A stretch of 64,000 nt of DNA from JBEKCP01 sp049509515 (GTDB lineage Bacteria > Planctomycetota > Planctomycetia > Pirellulales > Thermoguttaceae): the NCBI GenBank assembly GCA_049509515.1, contig JBEKZV010000027.1, positions 1 through 64,000 of the forward strand, read 5' to 3'. The position numbers and the translations under genes are program-made. Positions 43,710 to 53,513 of the stretch are shown piece after piece. Below the pieces are notes generated by a model. That model saw nothing but the letters and a program-made list of their open reading frames with translations, made no database searches and was not told where the DNA came from. Each line of letters begins with the position of its first letter. Position 1 is the stretch's first letter.

Positions 43710-44546
43710 GTCGAAGCCGTAAAGTCCATCCGGCAGAAGGCCCCCGAACTGCTCGACCAGGTCCGCAACGGCATCATCCGGATACCGGACGCGAAGAGAC
43801 TCTCCAAGTTGCCCGAGGCTGATCGGCGGGGACTCTTGGCAAGGTGCAATGGGCACCCGCTCGGCTCGGGCGAACTCCACGGCCTGCTGAACGAGGTCAA
43901 GAAAGAGCAACGCCGGAGGGCGGCGGCCGGTTTCTCCCAGCAGTCGAACGACGACGGCGACATCCTCGTCGGCGACCTGGGAGTGCTGTGGGAACGGCTC
44001 AAAGACGCAGAGGCGGACATCTTCCTGACCGACCCGCCCTATGCCGAGGTCGCGCTGTACGAGAGGCTTGCGGAACTGGCCGCCGCGAAGCTGAAACCGG
44101 GCGGGCTGTGCTTGGCGTACACCGGGCAGTGTCGCCTGCCCGAGGTCATGGCGGCGATGGCGAAGTATCTCACGTACTGGTGGGAGTTCGGCATCGAGTT
44201 CGCTGGCGCCCACTGCGCCATCTATCCGAAGCACATCCAGAACGCATGGAAACCGATCCTTGCCTACGGCAAGCCGCCCCTCCAGCCTGCGCCCGAATGG
44301 CTCTCCGACCTGCTTCAGGGTGGCGGGCGGGACAAGGAGCATCACGATTGGGGACAGGACCAGAGCGAGGTCGAGTACCTGCTCGAAAAACTGACGCAGT
44401 CTGGCGAGTTGGTCGTCGAGCCGTTCGCTGGCGGCGGTTCCGTTCCTGCGGCGGCGAAGAAAATGGGCCGACGCTGGATCGCCACCGAGATCGACGAAAC
44501 CACCGCCCTCATCGCCCGGAAACGGCTCAGCGAGGTGAAGAAATGA
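43710..44546 (+). CDS. Methyltransferase half of the same gene (beta class, DPPY)
   Basis: In frame with the preceding piece and separated from it by one TAG. It holds the rest of the ParB helix-turn-helix region and a complete methyltransferase: FLTDPPYAEV (Asp264 of the fused protein) before motif I VVEPFAGGGSV (Glu393). LTYWWEFGI and LAYGKPPL match the truncated enzyme at 38.0 kb. There is no ATG or ribosome site near the 5' end (TTG 43809 is the first candidate). It would therefore need readthrough of the amber codon, or be silent. Confidence 0.65.
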   Translation, partial: VEAVKSIRQKAPELLDQVRNGIIRIPDAKRLSKLPEADRRGLLARCNGHPLGSGELHGLLNEVKKEQRRRAAAGFSQQSNDDGDILVGDLGVLWERLKDAEADIFLTDPPYAEVALYERLAELAAAKLKPGGLCLAYTGQCRLPEVMAAMAKYLTYWWEFGIEFAGAHCAIYPKHIQNAWKPILAYGKPPLQPAPEWLSDLLQGGGRDKEHHDWGQDQSEVEYLLEKLTQSGELVVEPFAGGGSVPAAAKKMGRRWIATEIDETTALIARKRLSEVKK

Positions 44547-44979
44547 CAGGAACCGAAGCCATGCTTTCCTGTCACGCACGCCTGCCGAACACCTGATATC
44601 CGTCCCGGCCGACGGGCTGCGCCTCTCAAGCCACGCCAGGCCGCCGATGGTCCGCGGCAAGCGGTCCGTCCCGCCCGGCCCGCTGTCGTCGGCGGGTCAA
44701 ACCGGGCGAACCGACCGGCCTCACGCCTTCCCGTCGTTTCCGTGCAACAGATCCCCATGTCATCCAGGTCTGCTCCCGAGCAGCCCCGACCGCCCGGCAC
44801 CGGGGGGATGCGGAGGGTCCTGGAGATCGCCGGTCGCCTCGGCGCAACCGCTTCCGTAGCGTGGGCGCGTCGGGCGACGGTGACTGTCGAGAAATCCGCT
44901 TGATTCGTTCGGTCCGGTTTTGCTAGGTTCGATTTCGTTGGGCAAGGAACGCAGAAAACGCGGAAAGGAAAGGCAAATC
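44547..44979. other. Intergenic region
   Basis: About 430 bp with no convincing gene. AAAGGAAAGG at the end serves as ribosome site for the small frame at 44980. Confidence 0.35.
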
Positions 44980-45120
44980 ATGGAAATCGACACGGACGGC
45001 ACGACCCTGGACATGAACGCCCTTGTGGAGCGCATCCACGAAGCGACAGAAAACGCCGGTCCAGGCTGGCCGTTGTCCGGAAGTATCCCGAGACCGACGA
45101 TGACCATGACGATAGTATGA
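44980..45120 (+). CDS. Small hypothetical protein
   Basis: A 46-residue frame beginning MEIDTDGTTLDMNALVERIHEATENAG, preceded by a purine-rich ribosome site. Composition is protein-like in the first 30 residues. No family recognised. Confidence 0.35.
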   Translation: MEIDTDGTTLDMNALVERIHEATENAGPGWPLSGSIPRPTMTMTIV

Positions 45121-45317
45121 TCGTCGCGACAACAACCCGCAACGCGTACTCGCCGGCGCGAAGCGTGATAGAATATCCCTGCGGCGCGGGCGTGTTGCCG
45201 CGGGTCGCCATCCTCTTACGGCACATTATCGCCGACGTAGGCGAAGGGGGAAACGGGGGAGGGAGGATGACCCTTCCAGAATCGACCTGCTATATTACGG
45301 CAAGAGGTGGAAGTGCG

Positions 45318-45653
45318 ATGACGCAGACGTGGACCGTCACCGTGCGCCGCAAGGAGCTCAGCGAGCACACCTTGGAGCTGGTCGTCGAGGCGCCTACGCC
45401 GACGGCGGCGCGGAAAGCGGCACTGGCTGCCGCCCTGAAGGCCAACGCGGGTGACCTCGGCTGGCAGCTCTACGACTACGACTGGGCGCCGGGCGAGCCG
45501 CCGACCGTGGACAGCCACGCCAAGGCAAACGACGATGACGTGCCCGACTTTGTCGTGGACGGCGAGGGCAATCTGGTGGATGGCGGTGCGCCGAAATCCC
45601 GCCCGTCCGGCGCGACCGGCTTCCGCATCGTGACTTCCGACGAGGAGGAGTGA
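45318..45653 (+). CDS. Small hypothetical acidic protein
   Basis: The 111-residue protein (MTQTWTVTVRRKELSEHTLELVVEAPTPTAARKAAL) looks like a small beta-alpha fold followed by an acidic tail ending DEEE. ATG 45318 follows GAGGTGG; the frame is open to 45117 but without support. It resembles small proteins in phage and plasmid regions. Function unknown. Confidence 0.5.
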   Translation: MTQTWTVTVRRKELSEHTLELVVEAPTPTAARKAALAAALKANAGDLGWQLYDYDWAPGEPPTVDSHAKANDDDVPDFVVDGEGNLVDGGAPKSRPSGATGFRIVTSDEEE

Positions 45654-46185
45654 GCAACGTCGCCGGATCGCGGAGGCGTTCGTCCGCAAGCGAGCAAGCT
45701 TCCGTTGCCCGGACGGTCGAGGACGGCCCTGCCGCTTTTCCCCGACCGAGCAGCGAGGGCGAGTCTGGGTCGTGGCCGCGAGAAGCCAGCCCAGACGATA
45801 CATGACCGGATGAGTGCCGAAAAAGGAACCTGTTCTGAGGCTTCTCCTGTCCGCGGCCGTTTCGCGCGTCGGTGGGGGCGACCGACGCGCCTTGGCAACT
45901 CGGGTTTGGATGCCGCGGACGATGTGACCGATGCTTGTCGAGCATGGGACGGTGCGCGTCCTACAGAATCCACCCTTGGTTTACGGCCTCATCGACCGGC
46001 CACAGGACCCGACGACCTCCCAACAATCACCCAACAGGGGCAGGGGTGCAAGAGCGGCAAGGCGGCCACGGCTACCCTGCCGCTCCCATACCTCCCTTTG
46101 ATTCGCCTGGTTCTCCCGGCTAAACTCACTGTTGTTGGAAATCAGGCTCGATGTCAGCGATCAGTCACCGAGGGAGGTCAGGGCG
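45654..46185. other. Intergenic region with REP-like hairpin
   Basis: It contains the hairpin at 45864-45890, related words GATGTGACCGATGC nearby, and the AGGGAGG ribosome site of the next gene. No gene is visible. Confidence 0.45.
45864..45890. repeat. REP-like hairpin, family GCGTCGGT-N7-ACCGACGC (copy 2)
   Basis: A ten-base perfect stem GCGCGTCGGT/ACCGACGCGC with loop GGGGGCG. Confidence 0.8.
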
Positions 46186-48918
46186 GTGAGCAAACGCACC
46201 TTCATCACGCTCTTCGGGTTATGTCTGGTGACGGCCGTAGCCGCCGCCGAGCCGGCCCCGCTGTTCCCGTTCGTGCTACCCTGGGACGATGCTTCGCCCG
46301 GTATCACCGATCTCAGCGGCTGGCTGCCGAAGCCAGCCGGCAAGTTCGGGCCGGTGCGCGTCGGCCCGGACGGGCATCTTTACACCGGCAGGCGGCGCCT
46401 TCGCCTGAACGGCGTCGATCTGGCCTTCAGCGCGGCCTTTCCCACCCATGACCAAGCCGACAAGGTCGCTGCGCGGCTGGCCAAGTTCGGCAACAACATC
46501 GTCCGTTTTCACATCATGGACATGCAGCGATTTCCGAACGGGCTGTTGGCGCGCGACGCGAAGGACACGCGCACCTTTGCGCCCGATGCGCTGGACCGAC
46601 TCGACTACTTCACCGCCCAGCTCATCCAGCGTGGCGTCTATATTTACCTCTGTACGCTCAACTACCGCCCGTTCAACGCCACCGACGGTCTGCCGCCGGA
46701 AATCGAACAGCTAGGCGCGCCCTATCAGGGCCGGCACGTGGTGGGGTTCTTCGATCCCAAGGAGATCGAACTGCAGAAGGAGTACGATCGAACCCTGCTG
46801 CTGCACCGCAATTCCTACACCGGGAAGACGTACGCCGCGGACCCGGCGGTGGCGATGGTCGAGATCAACAACGAGAACGGCCTGCTCCACGCTTGGCTGG
46901 CCGGGACGCTCGACCAGCTCCCGGGGGTATTCCGGATGGAACTGCGTGGGCAATGGGACGAGTGGCTGAAGGGGCGTTACGCCGCCACTGAGCGGCTGCG
47001 AGATGCGTGGTCCGAGGGTGCTCAGCCGTTGGGCGGCGAGTTGCTGAAGAACGCCGACTTCGCGCACGGCCAGGATGGCTGGACGCTGGAACTGCACCAG
47101 CCGGCCGCCGCGATTGCGAAGGTGACCGGCGATGCACCGGCCGACCTACATGGCGCACGCTCGGTCTGCGTCGACATTCAGAAGATCGGCACCGAGTCGT
47201 GGCACGTGCGGTTCGAACAGGTCGGCTTGAAGCTGTTGGCGAAACAGGGCTACACGGCCACTTGGTGGGCCAAGGCCGAGGCGCCGGTGGCGTTGCGGGT
47301 CAGCCTGGCGATGGGGCAGGCGCCGTGGCAGACCCTCGGCCGCGAGGGCACGGTGCAGCTCTCTACGGCGTGGCAGGCATACCGCGTGGTGGTGCAGCCG
47401 GGCAGCGGTGAGGAGAACGCCCGATTGGTGTTCGACCCGCCGATGCAGACGGGGCGGATCTGGCTGGCCGGCATGAGTCTGCGTCCCGGCGGTGTGAGCG
47501 GCCTGCCCGCCGGCGAGACGTTGCAGGCGGGTACGGTGGCCAGCCTGCCCCATGACAAGCTCGCCGACCGCTCGTCGTCGGCCACGCGCGACTGGGTGCG
47601 ATTCCTGTGGGAGACCGAAGATGCCTACTGGCAGACGCGTTACCACTACCTGAAGAACGGGCTGAAGGTGCAGGGAGTGGTGATCGGCACCGTCGTCGGC
47701 TGCAGCACGCCGAACCTGATGGCCAAGCTGGACTGCATTGACAGCCATGCCTACTGGCAGCACCCCGTGTTCCCCGGCCGGCCGTGGGATTCCTCGAACT
47801 GGTACGTGCGGAACGTCTCGATGGTCAACGCCCGCGGCGGCCTGCTGCCCGGCCTGGCCTTGCACCGGGTGTTGGACAAGCCGTTCTGTATCACCGAGTA
47901 CGGCCACCCGGCGCCGAACACGTTCTGCAGCGAAGGGAGTCTGCTGCGCGGAGCCTACGCCGGCCTGCAGGATTGGGACTACCTCTCCACCTCACGGTTC
48001 GCCCAGCGCAACGACTTCCCTTTGCGGCGCATCCGGCAATGGTTCGATATCGACCAGCACCCAACCAAGATGATGACGCTGATCCCGGCAGCAGCGATGT
48101 TCCTACGCGGCGACGTAGCGCCGGCGAAGGAACAGGTAGTGGCCATCCTTGACCGCCAACAGGAACTGGACCTGTTGCCTCGCCAGTATCCGTGGAGTTT
48201 GGTTGACCTCGGCCCGCGTGGCATCCCGCCCGAAGCGACGCTGGTCCATCGCGTGGCACTGGCAGTCGAAGGCCAGACAGTGCCGCCCGACGCCCTGCGG
48301 CCAGACCAGGTAAAGTTGCCGAGGGACGACTTTGTGTCTGATACCGGCCAACTGAAGTGGGACCTGCGTCGCCCCGGTCACGGCGTGGTGACCATCAACA
48401 CCCCGCGTAGCAAGGCCGTGGTGGGCTATGGCGGCGGCCAACGCTACGAGCTAGGCGGCCTCGTGATCGAGCCCGGCCAGACCCGCCAGGACGGTTGGAG
48501 TGCCCTGACGCTCACCGCCATCGAGGGCGACCTAGCAACCGCGCCGTCGCGCTGGCTGATCACTGCCACAGGCTATGTCGAGAACACCGACATGGGTTGG
48601 AGGGACACCGAGCACACATCGGTGGGCAACAATTGGGGTACGGCGCCAACGCTGGTGGAGGGCATTCCGGCCAAGTTCATCGTGCCGTTTACGGTCGACC
48701 GGGTGCAGGTCTGGGCGCTCGACGAGCGCGGCCAACGACGGATCGCCGTGCCGTGCCAGCCGGCCCCGGGCGGCCATGCGGTGATCGCCATAGGCCCGGA
48801 GTGGAAGACGCTGTGGTACGAGGTGGCGGTTCGCGGTCCATCGTCTGACGCCCTCTGGAACCGATTTCAGCCAAAGACCGCCATCGCTGCCACGCCGGCG
48901 TGCCTCGCCAGTCACTGA
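46186..48918 (+). CDS. Secreted clan GH-A glycoside hydrolase with carbohydrate-binding module
   Basis: The 910-residue protein is exported (signal ending VAAAEPAP). Residues about 50-270 and 460-640 form a split TIM barrel of the GH5/cellulase type: NNIVRFHIMDMQRFP, VEINNENGLL with the Asn-Glu acid/base pair, and FCITEYGHP with the nucleophile Glu. Residues about 290-440 are a CBM4/9-like jelly roll (GGELLKNADFAHGQDGWTLEL). The C-terminal 230 residues are beta-rich. The start is GTG 46186 behind AGGGAGG; the open frame begins at 46132. The glycan it attacks is unknown. Confidence 0.78.
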   Translation: MSKRTFITLFGLCLVTAVAAAEPAPLFPFVLPWDDASPGITDLSGWLPKPAGKFGPVRVGPDGHLYTGRRRLRLNGVDLAFSAAFPTHDQADKVAARLAKFGNNIVRFHIMDMQRFPNGLLARDAKDTRTFAPDALDRLDYFTAQLIQRGVYIYLCTLNYRPFNATDGLPPEIEQLGAPYQGRHVVGFFDPKEIELQKEYDRTLLLHRNSYTGKTYAADPAVAMVEINNENGLLHAWLAGTLDQLPGVFRMELRGQWDEWLKGRYAATERLRDAWSEGAQPLGGELLKNADFAHGQDGWTLELHQPAAAIAKVTGDAPADLHGARSVCVDIQKIGTESWHVRFEQVGLKLLAKQGYTATWWAKAEAPVALRVSLAMGQAPWQTLGREGTVQLSTAWQAYRVVVQPGSGEENARLVFDPPMQTGRIWLAGMSLRPGGVSGLPAGETLQAGTVASLPHDKLADRSSSATRDWVRFLWETEDAYWQTRYHYLKNGLKVQGVVIGTVVGCSTPNLMAKLDCIDSHAYWQHPVFPGRPWDSSNWYVRNVSMVNARGGLLPGLALHRVLDKPFCITEYGHPAPNTFCSEGSLLRGAYAGLQDWDYLSTSRFAQRNDFPLRRIRQWFDIDQHPTKMMTLIPAAAMFLRGDVAPAKEQVVAILDRQQELDLLPRQYPWSLVDLGPRGIPPEATLVHRVALAVEGQTVPPDALRPDQVKLPRDDFVSDTGQLKWDLRRPGHGVVTINTPRSKAVVGYGGGQRYELGGLVIEPGQTRQDGWSALTLTAIEGDLATAPSRWLITATGYVENTDMGWRDTEHTSVGNNWGTAPTLVEGIPAKFIVPFTVDRVQVWALDERGQRRIAVPCQPAPGGHAVIAIGPEWKTLWYEVAVRGPSSDALWNRFQPKTAIAATPACLASH

Positions 48919-49094
48919 CGAGAGTGTCCTGGGACCAGCATTCTCCTGGTTTCATTGACCGAAGGGTGAATCTGCTGTTGTGATGACTATTCGCCCGACT
49001 CCCTCGGGACGAAGCCGCCAATTGTCATGGATGATGAGCGACTGTGGTCACGATTGCGCTGGCCAGAAGATTACTTGGAGCGAATCGGAGCCCC

Positions 49095-52000
49095 TCACCA
49101 GCCGAAGAACCGATAGGGGTCGTCCCATTCTGCAGGTTGGTCCAGATAAAATCCATTGAGCCAACGGCACTTCGGCGATTGTCCATCGGCCAGCTTGACC
49201 GGTGCCGCGAAACGCTCTAGAACCGGAGTCTGCCCATGGACCCCCAGATTGCCCAGCAACCGGGAAAGAAGGCAACTGGTCCGGCGGAAAGTACGTTTGG
49301 TATTCTGCTGCTTGATATCGAATTGCCAAGGCGCAATCTGGCAGAAGACCACACGTCCCTCTAAGGCATTGGCGAGCACGCCGTCGCCCACAGTCTGGGC
49401 GCCGCCAGTGACCAGCGGGACGTCCCGCGGATCGCGGTTGTGGACATCCGCCGGCCCGGCGCCGGCCAGCGGCGAATTCGCCGCTGGAGGTTCAAAGTAT
49501 GTGCCAATGTGCTCGGCTGACTTGGTTTCCACCTTAACCGGCAGAAACACGCTCGCCTCCGCGGAGTCCAACCCGAGGGCCAGCACGCGCCCGTCTTGTT
49601 TGAGCCACGTCGCAATGGCATCCTTGTCCGCGGCCAGGGCGGCGCCGCCGCCCGCGGAAACCACCAGGACGCGATCGGCCTTCAACGCCTCGGCGGCGTA
49701 AGGCTCAACCGCGAAGCCCGCCCGTTGCAGGTGCTTCTGTCCGGCTGGATCCCCGGCATAAAGGATGGTGCGCCGCGCGACAGGCTTCCAAGCGCTGGTG
49801 TAGGACAATAAGTTCCGCGCCAGCCGTTCGGCGGCCGGATCGGCTTCCGTGCGCGCGGTGACATCCATCTGGCAGAAAATCACCAACCCCTGTCCTTCGC
49901 GGTACTCCATCAGGGGGCTGTATTGCAGGCTGTAGCCGCCATCCACCAGGGGCATAAAATCGCCGCAGGCCGGCTTCTCGATCAGCACACTGGCGACGTT
50001 GCCCCGGTTGCCGCACCGCCAGGGGCGTGTGACCGTCACGCCGGCGCTGGTAATCGCAGGGTTTATGATCGGATAAGGCAACTGCTTGTAGTTCAGGCGT
50101 GGCGCCATATTCGTCGCATCGCCGCGCCAGTCTTTCAGGAGATTCTCATCCAAACCGGCCAGGACCGGGTGATCTGGAATCCGCCTGAAAACCTCCCGTA
50201 AACCGTACTCCTGTACGCGGAACCCGAACCGCTGCTCCAACACGTCGGCGTGCTGTTCGAAGACGAGTACCCGCAGGCCTTCGCGGACCCGGGCCAGGTT
50301 CGGGCCAAGGCCCTCAGGCGTAAGCGCGTCTTTTCCGACGATCAGCACGTCGTACTTCGCCATGTCGGCATCGGCCTGGACCGTGTCGCCATGCACGCCC
50401 AGCGCTTCGAGCATTCTGGTAGTCTCGCCCGGCGGGTCGAAAATGGCCAGCTTTCCGCGGACGGCCGGCGCCGGGTCCGGCCCCAGCACGTTAATAGTGA
50501 AGGTGTCTTCCTGGGTACCGCCGGGAGTGAACTTGACGGAGAGCCACAGCGTGTAGGCGCCAGGCTTGATTCCCTCGGGCACAGTGAACTTCAACGGTTG
50601 CATGTGGATATCGCCGGTCGGCGACGTGAAGGCTGCCTTGCCGCTCTGCGGCGTGAAGGCTGCGTAGCCGGGCGGGGGCAGGTTCACCGACCAGGCGCAG
50701 TCGCACGAAAGCGGAACACGGCTGTTGTTAACGACAATGATTTGTTTCTCGCTCGTCTCGCCTGCGCGGAAATTGTGCCCCTTTTCGGTGAATGCGCCGG
50801 GCTTGCCGCCCAGGTACGCCAGCAGCGGCTGGTTGTTGCGCAGCAGCGCCTGGCCGGCCACCGTGGGAACCCAGTCCGCACGTTCATAGGCATAGATCAT
50901 GGAGTCGTATCGGGCATCGATGAAATCGGGGCTGTAGCCGGGACGTTGCAGGTTATCCCAATCGACCTTGAGCTCCTGGCGACTACGCTTGACCCCGGCC
51001 CGGAGTCTCCAGTACTGGTCGAAAGTCCAGGGACTGGTGGCCGACACGCCCCAGGTACGGAAGGCGCGCCAGTTGTCGGCGGTGTAGCGGGCTACGACTT
51101 CCATGACGCCATCGAAAACGGGGTCGGCAAAGTAAACGGGGTATTCCCAATGCTGCCAAGGCTGCCCGGCTTTGAACTTCTTGGCTTCCCAGCGCAAGTC
51201 TTTCTTTTCTTCTTCGCTGAGCTTGAAGGCGGAATCGCCGAGCCACTGCGAATCCCATTCCGCTACGCATAGCTCGCACGGAACCTTGCCCTGATGACCT
51301 TGCCAGGGCAGCTTGCCCCGGAAATAACCCCGATACATGGTCCAATTCAGGAAATATGGCATACCGTATTCCGTGGTGAAGATCGGCTTCACGCCCTTGG
51401 TCGCCCAATGCTCAAACCAATCGGACCGTTCTTGAACGGGCACGAAGTTCAGGTAAAAGTTGCTCGTCCACATCATCCCCAGGTTGCCCGAAGAGTGGTG
51501 ATAAACGATGCGGGTCGGGTCCAGCTTGCGGATGATTGCCTGGGCCTTGAGCGCCCTGTTCTGGTTACGATCGGGCGGTGGTGCATAGACGCCGTCAATC
51601 AGGTCCGGGTTCATGACCTCGAAGTAACCGGTGGCATTATGGCTGGTCGAATAGGCGACAACGGAGGGATGGTTCTGGGCCACCCGCGCATAGAACGCCG
51701 CGTGTTGCGCGTACCCATTGGTCCGTACGGCATCGTCGGTTCTCCAGTCGTAATCCTGGAAATGCGGCATTGAGAGTGCAACCAGCATGCCGGTGTCATC
51801 CGCGGCGGTCAGCGTTTCCTCAAAGCTAAGATGCGTACCGGGTTTGCAGTCGTAATTGTGGGTATAGACCATATTGATGCCTACGCTCTGCAAACGCTCG
51901 ATCGATTCTTTGGTGGCGGCGTAGGTAGCCAGCCCCGCGCCAAGCGTGGGATTGTCCAGCGGCTTGTTATCCCAGAAAACACGCGTGCCGTTGAGCATGA

Positions 52001-53030
52001 AGTCGCGGCCTTCGATCCAGAATTCCCGAAAACCGAAGCGCACCGGCAGGAAGACGTCCACCGGCTTTCCGGTGCTGTCCAGCAGCGAGAGTTCCAAATC
52101 GTACTGATTCTTCGGCATATTGAGGTCCCACAGCTTCTCCGGCTTCCATGGTTGCGTGAAGCTGAAACGGCCGTTCTCGAGGTCCGCGTCCTTGAACGCC
52201 GCGCTGAGGAGGGTCTTGACCAGTTGACCCTGGTCCGAGATTTTCGCCTGAAGCTTGTAGTCCGGCCCGGAGGCCAGTTTAGCCAGATCGGCGTGCACCG
52301 TCAGAGCCCATTGCCGCACCGAAGGATCGACCTTCACATTCGTCACACGCGCTTGCCCAGGCGTGCTTACCAGAAAGACATCTCCACACAATCCCCGATA
52401 TTTCACCGAGCCTCTTATCTCCTGGGGCATGTTCGTGTCGTTGAAGGCCAGCATCGTCTCCTTGAGCGGGAGGGCCTCTACAAATATGGAGAGCACATGC
52501 TTGCCTCCGGGCCGCACCGCGGTCGTCAAGTCCAATTCCCCGGCCGGGAAGCACAGCTTCCCGAGTTTTCTTCCGTCCACGTAAATGGTCGCGACCGAAT
52601 TCACATAAGCCAATGACAAAGCGATGCGCCTGCCCGTCCAATCGCCGGGAACGGTGAATTCCCGCTGATACCACGCTCTGATGACTTTGGTCAGGTCCTG
52701 CTTCTTCCAACTTGCGTGGGGGTAAGCGGTCTGCGATTCTTTGCGATCGAATTCGTCGTGTCCCGGCCATGCGCCAGGAACCTTGAAAAAGCCCCAAGCG
52801 CCCGCAGGAACGACGGTCTGGCCGATGGCCCCCGGCTGCCAGCGCCACAGGCCGTTTAGGCAGACGCGCTCTCGTGTGGGTGATTTCTCGCGAAAAGCCT
52901 TGTCCACGTCCCAAACGGCCTTGACGCCCGCGGGAAGCGCCACTTCAGCCTGTTCCGCGGCGAAAGTTCCTCTAGGCGACCAGATTAACCCCAGGACCAG
53001 GACCAAGAATGTTGTCAGATGAGTACGCAT
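49095..53030 (-). CDS. Large secreted GH2-like protein
   Basis: The 1311-residue protein has a signal peptide (MRTHLTTFLVLVLGLIW) and GH2 order: a sugar-binding jelly roll (CLNGLWRWQPG, WYQREFTVPGDW, YVNSVATIYVDGRKLG), an Ig-like domain and a TIM barrel. The nucleophile position FTTEYGMPYF is present. The acid/base region reads AYSTSHNATGY where beta-galactosidases have a GNE motif, so the usual acid/base Glu is absent. The C-terminal 450 residues contain a glutamine-amidotransferase-like Rossmann part (KYDVLIVGKDAL, LRVLVFEQHADVLE). The ATG at 53030 follows GGGGAGGA. It probably binds or cleaves a complex polysaccharide. Confidence 0.75.
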   Translation of the reverse strand: MRTHLTTFLVLVLGLIWSPRGTFAAEQAEVALPAGVKAVWDVDKAFREKSPTRERVCLNGLWRWQPGAIGQTVVPAGAWGFFKVPGAWPGHDEFDRKESQTAYPHASWKKQDLTKVIRAWYQREFTVPGDWTGRRIALSLAYVNSVATIYVDGRKLGKLCFPAGELDLTTAVRPGGKHVLSIFVEALPLKETMLAFNDTNMPQEIRGSVKYRGLCGDVFLVSTPGQARVTNVKVDPSVRQWALTVHADLAKLASGPDYKLQAKISDQGQLVKTLLSAAFKDADLENGRFSFTQPWKPEKLWDLNMPKNQYDLELSLLDSTGKPVDVFLPVRFGFREFWIEGRDFMLNGTRVFWDNKPLDNPTLGAGLATYAATKESIERLQSVGINMVYTHNYDCKPGTHLSFEETLTAADDTGMLVALSMPHFQDYDWRTDDAVRTNGYAQHAAFYARVAQNHPSVVAYSTSHNATGYFEVMNPDLIDGVYAPPPDRNQNRALKAQAIIRKLDPTRIVYHHSSGNLGMMWTSNFYLNFVPVQERSDWFEHWATKGVKPIFTTEYGMPYFLNWTMYRGYFRGKLPWQGHQGKVPCELCVAEWDSQWLGDSAFKLSEEEKKDLRWEAKKFKAGQPWQHWEYPVYFADPVFDGVMEVVARYTADNWRAFRTWGVSATSPWTFDQYWRLRAGVKRSRQELKVDWDNLQRPGYSPDFIDARYDSMIYAYERADWVPTVAGQALLRNNQPLLAYLGGKPGAFTEKGHNFRAGETSEKQIIVVNNSRVPLSCDCAWSVNLPPPGYAAFTPQSGKAAFTSPTGDIHMQPLKFTVPEGIKPGAYTLWLSVKFTPGGTQEDTFTINVLGPDPAPAVRGKLAIFDPPGETTRMLEALGVHGDTVQADADMAKYDVLIVGKDALTPEGLGPNLARVREGLRVLVFEQHADVLEQRFGFRVQEYGLREVFRRIPDHPVLAGLDENLLKDWRGDATNMAPRLNYKQLPYPIINPAITSAGVTVTRPWRCGNRGNVASVLIEKPACGDFMPLVDGGYSLQYSPLMEYREGQGLVIFCQMDVTARTEADPAAERLARNLLSYTSAWKPVARRTILYAGDPAGQKHLQRAGFAVEPYAAEALKADRVLVVSAGGGAALAADKDAIATWLKQDGRVLALGLDSAEASVFLPVKVETKSAEHIGTYFEPPAANSPLAGAGPADVHNRDPRDVPLVTGGAQTVGDGVLANALEGRVVFCQIAPWQFDIKQQNTKRTFRRTSCLLSRLLGNLGVHGQTPVLERFAAPVKLADGQSPKCRWLNGFYLDQPAEWDDPYRFFGW

Positions 53031-53513
53031 GAGTCCTCCCCGTATTGTCAGTGCTGATCGTGACCCCAATTCCCACCTTGCGGAGTCCCGCAACTACGCG
53101 GTGGTCTTCCTGCTGCCGGAATTCGTCATCATGTTTCTTCATGGACGGCACCACACTTTGTGAAGCAGACCTTGAGCACGCGAGCCCCAAATGTGCAGTG
53201 TAAATGCCAACAGTGGGATGGTCAATAGTCCTTGCGCGGGCGCATTTGGTTCGCATCACCACGCCACGGCTGCGGGCAGGCGGTTCCAAACTGCCATTTT
53301 GTAATCAAGAGTCCCGAAAGGCGGTGAAATTGGGACGCGAACGAGACTGTCGCGATAGTGAGCCGAACGCGCCATCGGGAGACAGACTCGTGTCCACCGT
53401 GGGGCGCGGCCATTTCCTGCCTCGGTGCGACACCCCGAAACCATTTGCGGGCGTGGCTTCATGTCGCCCCGGTCCGATGTGACCGACGCGAGCTGGCTGA
53501 CTCATTGGTTCCC
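53031..53513. other. Intergenic region
   Basis: No gene is visible. TCCGATGTGACCGACGCGAG near 53474 is a fragment of the hairpin repeat family seen at 45.87 and 59.57 kb. Confidence 0.4.

Noticed and set aside
45117..45317. N-terminal extension of the 111-residue hypothetical protein
   Set aside because: A better ribosome site (GAGGTGG) and more protein-like sequence begin at ATG 45318.
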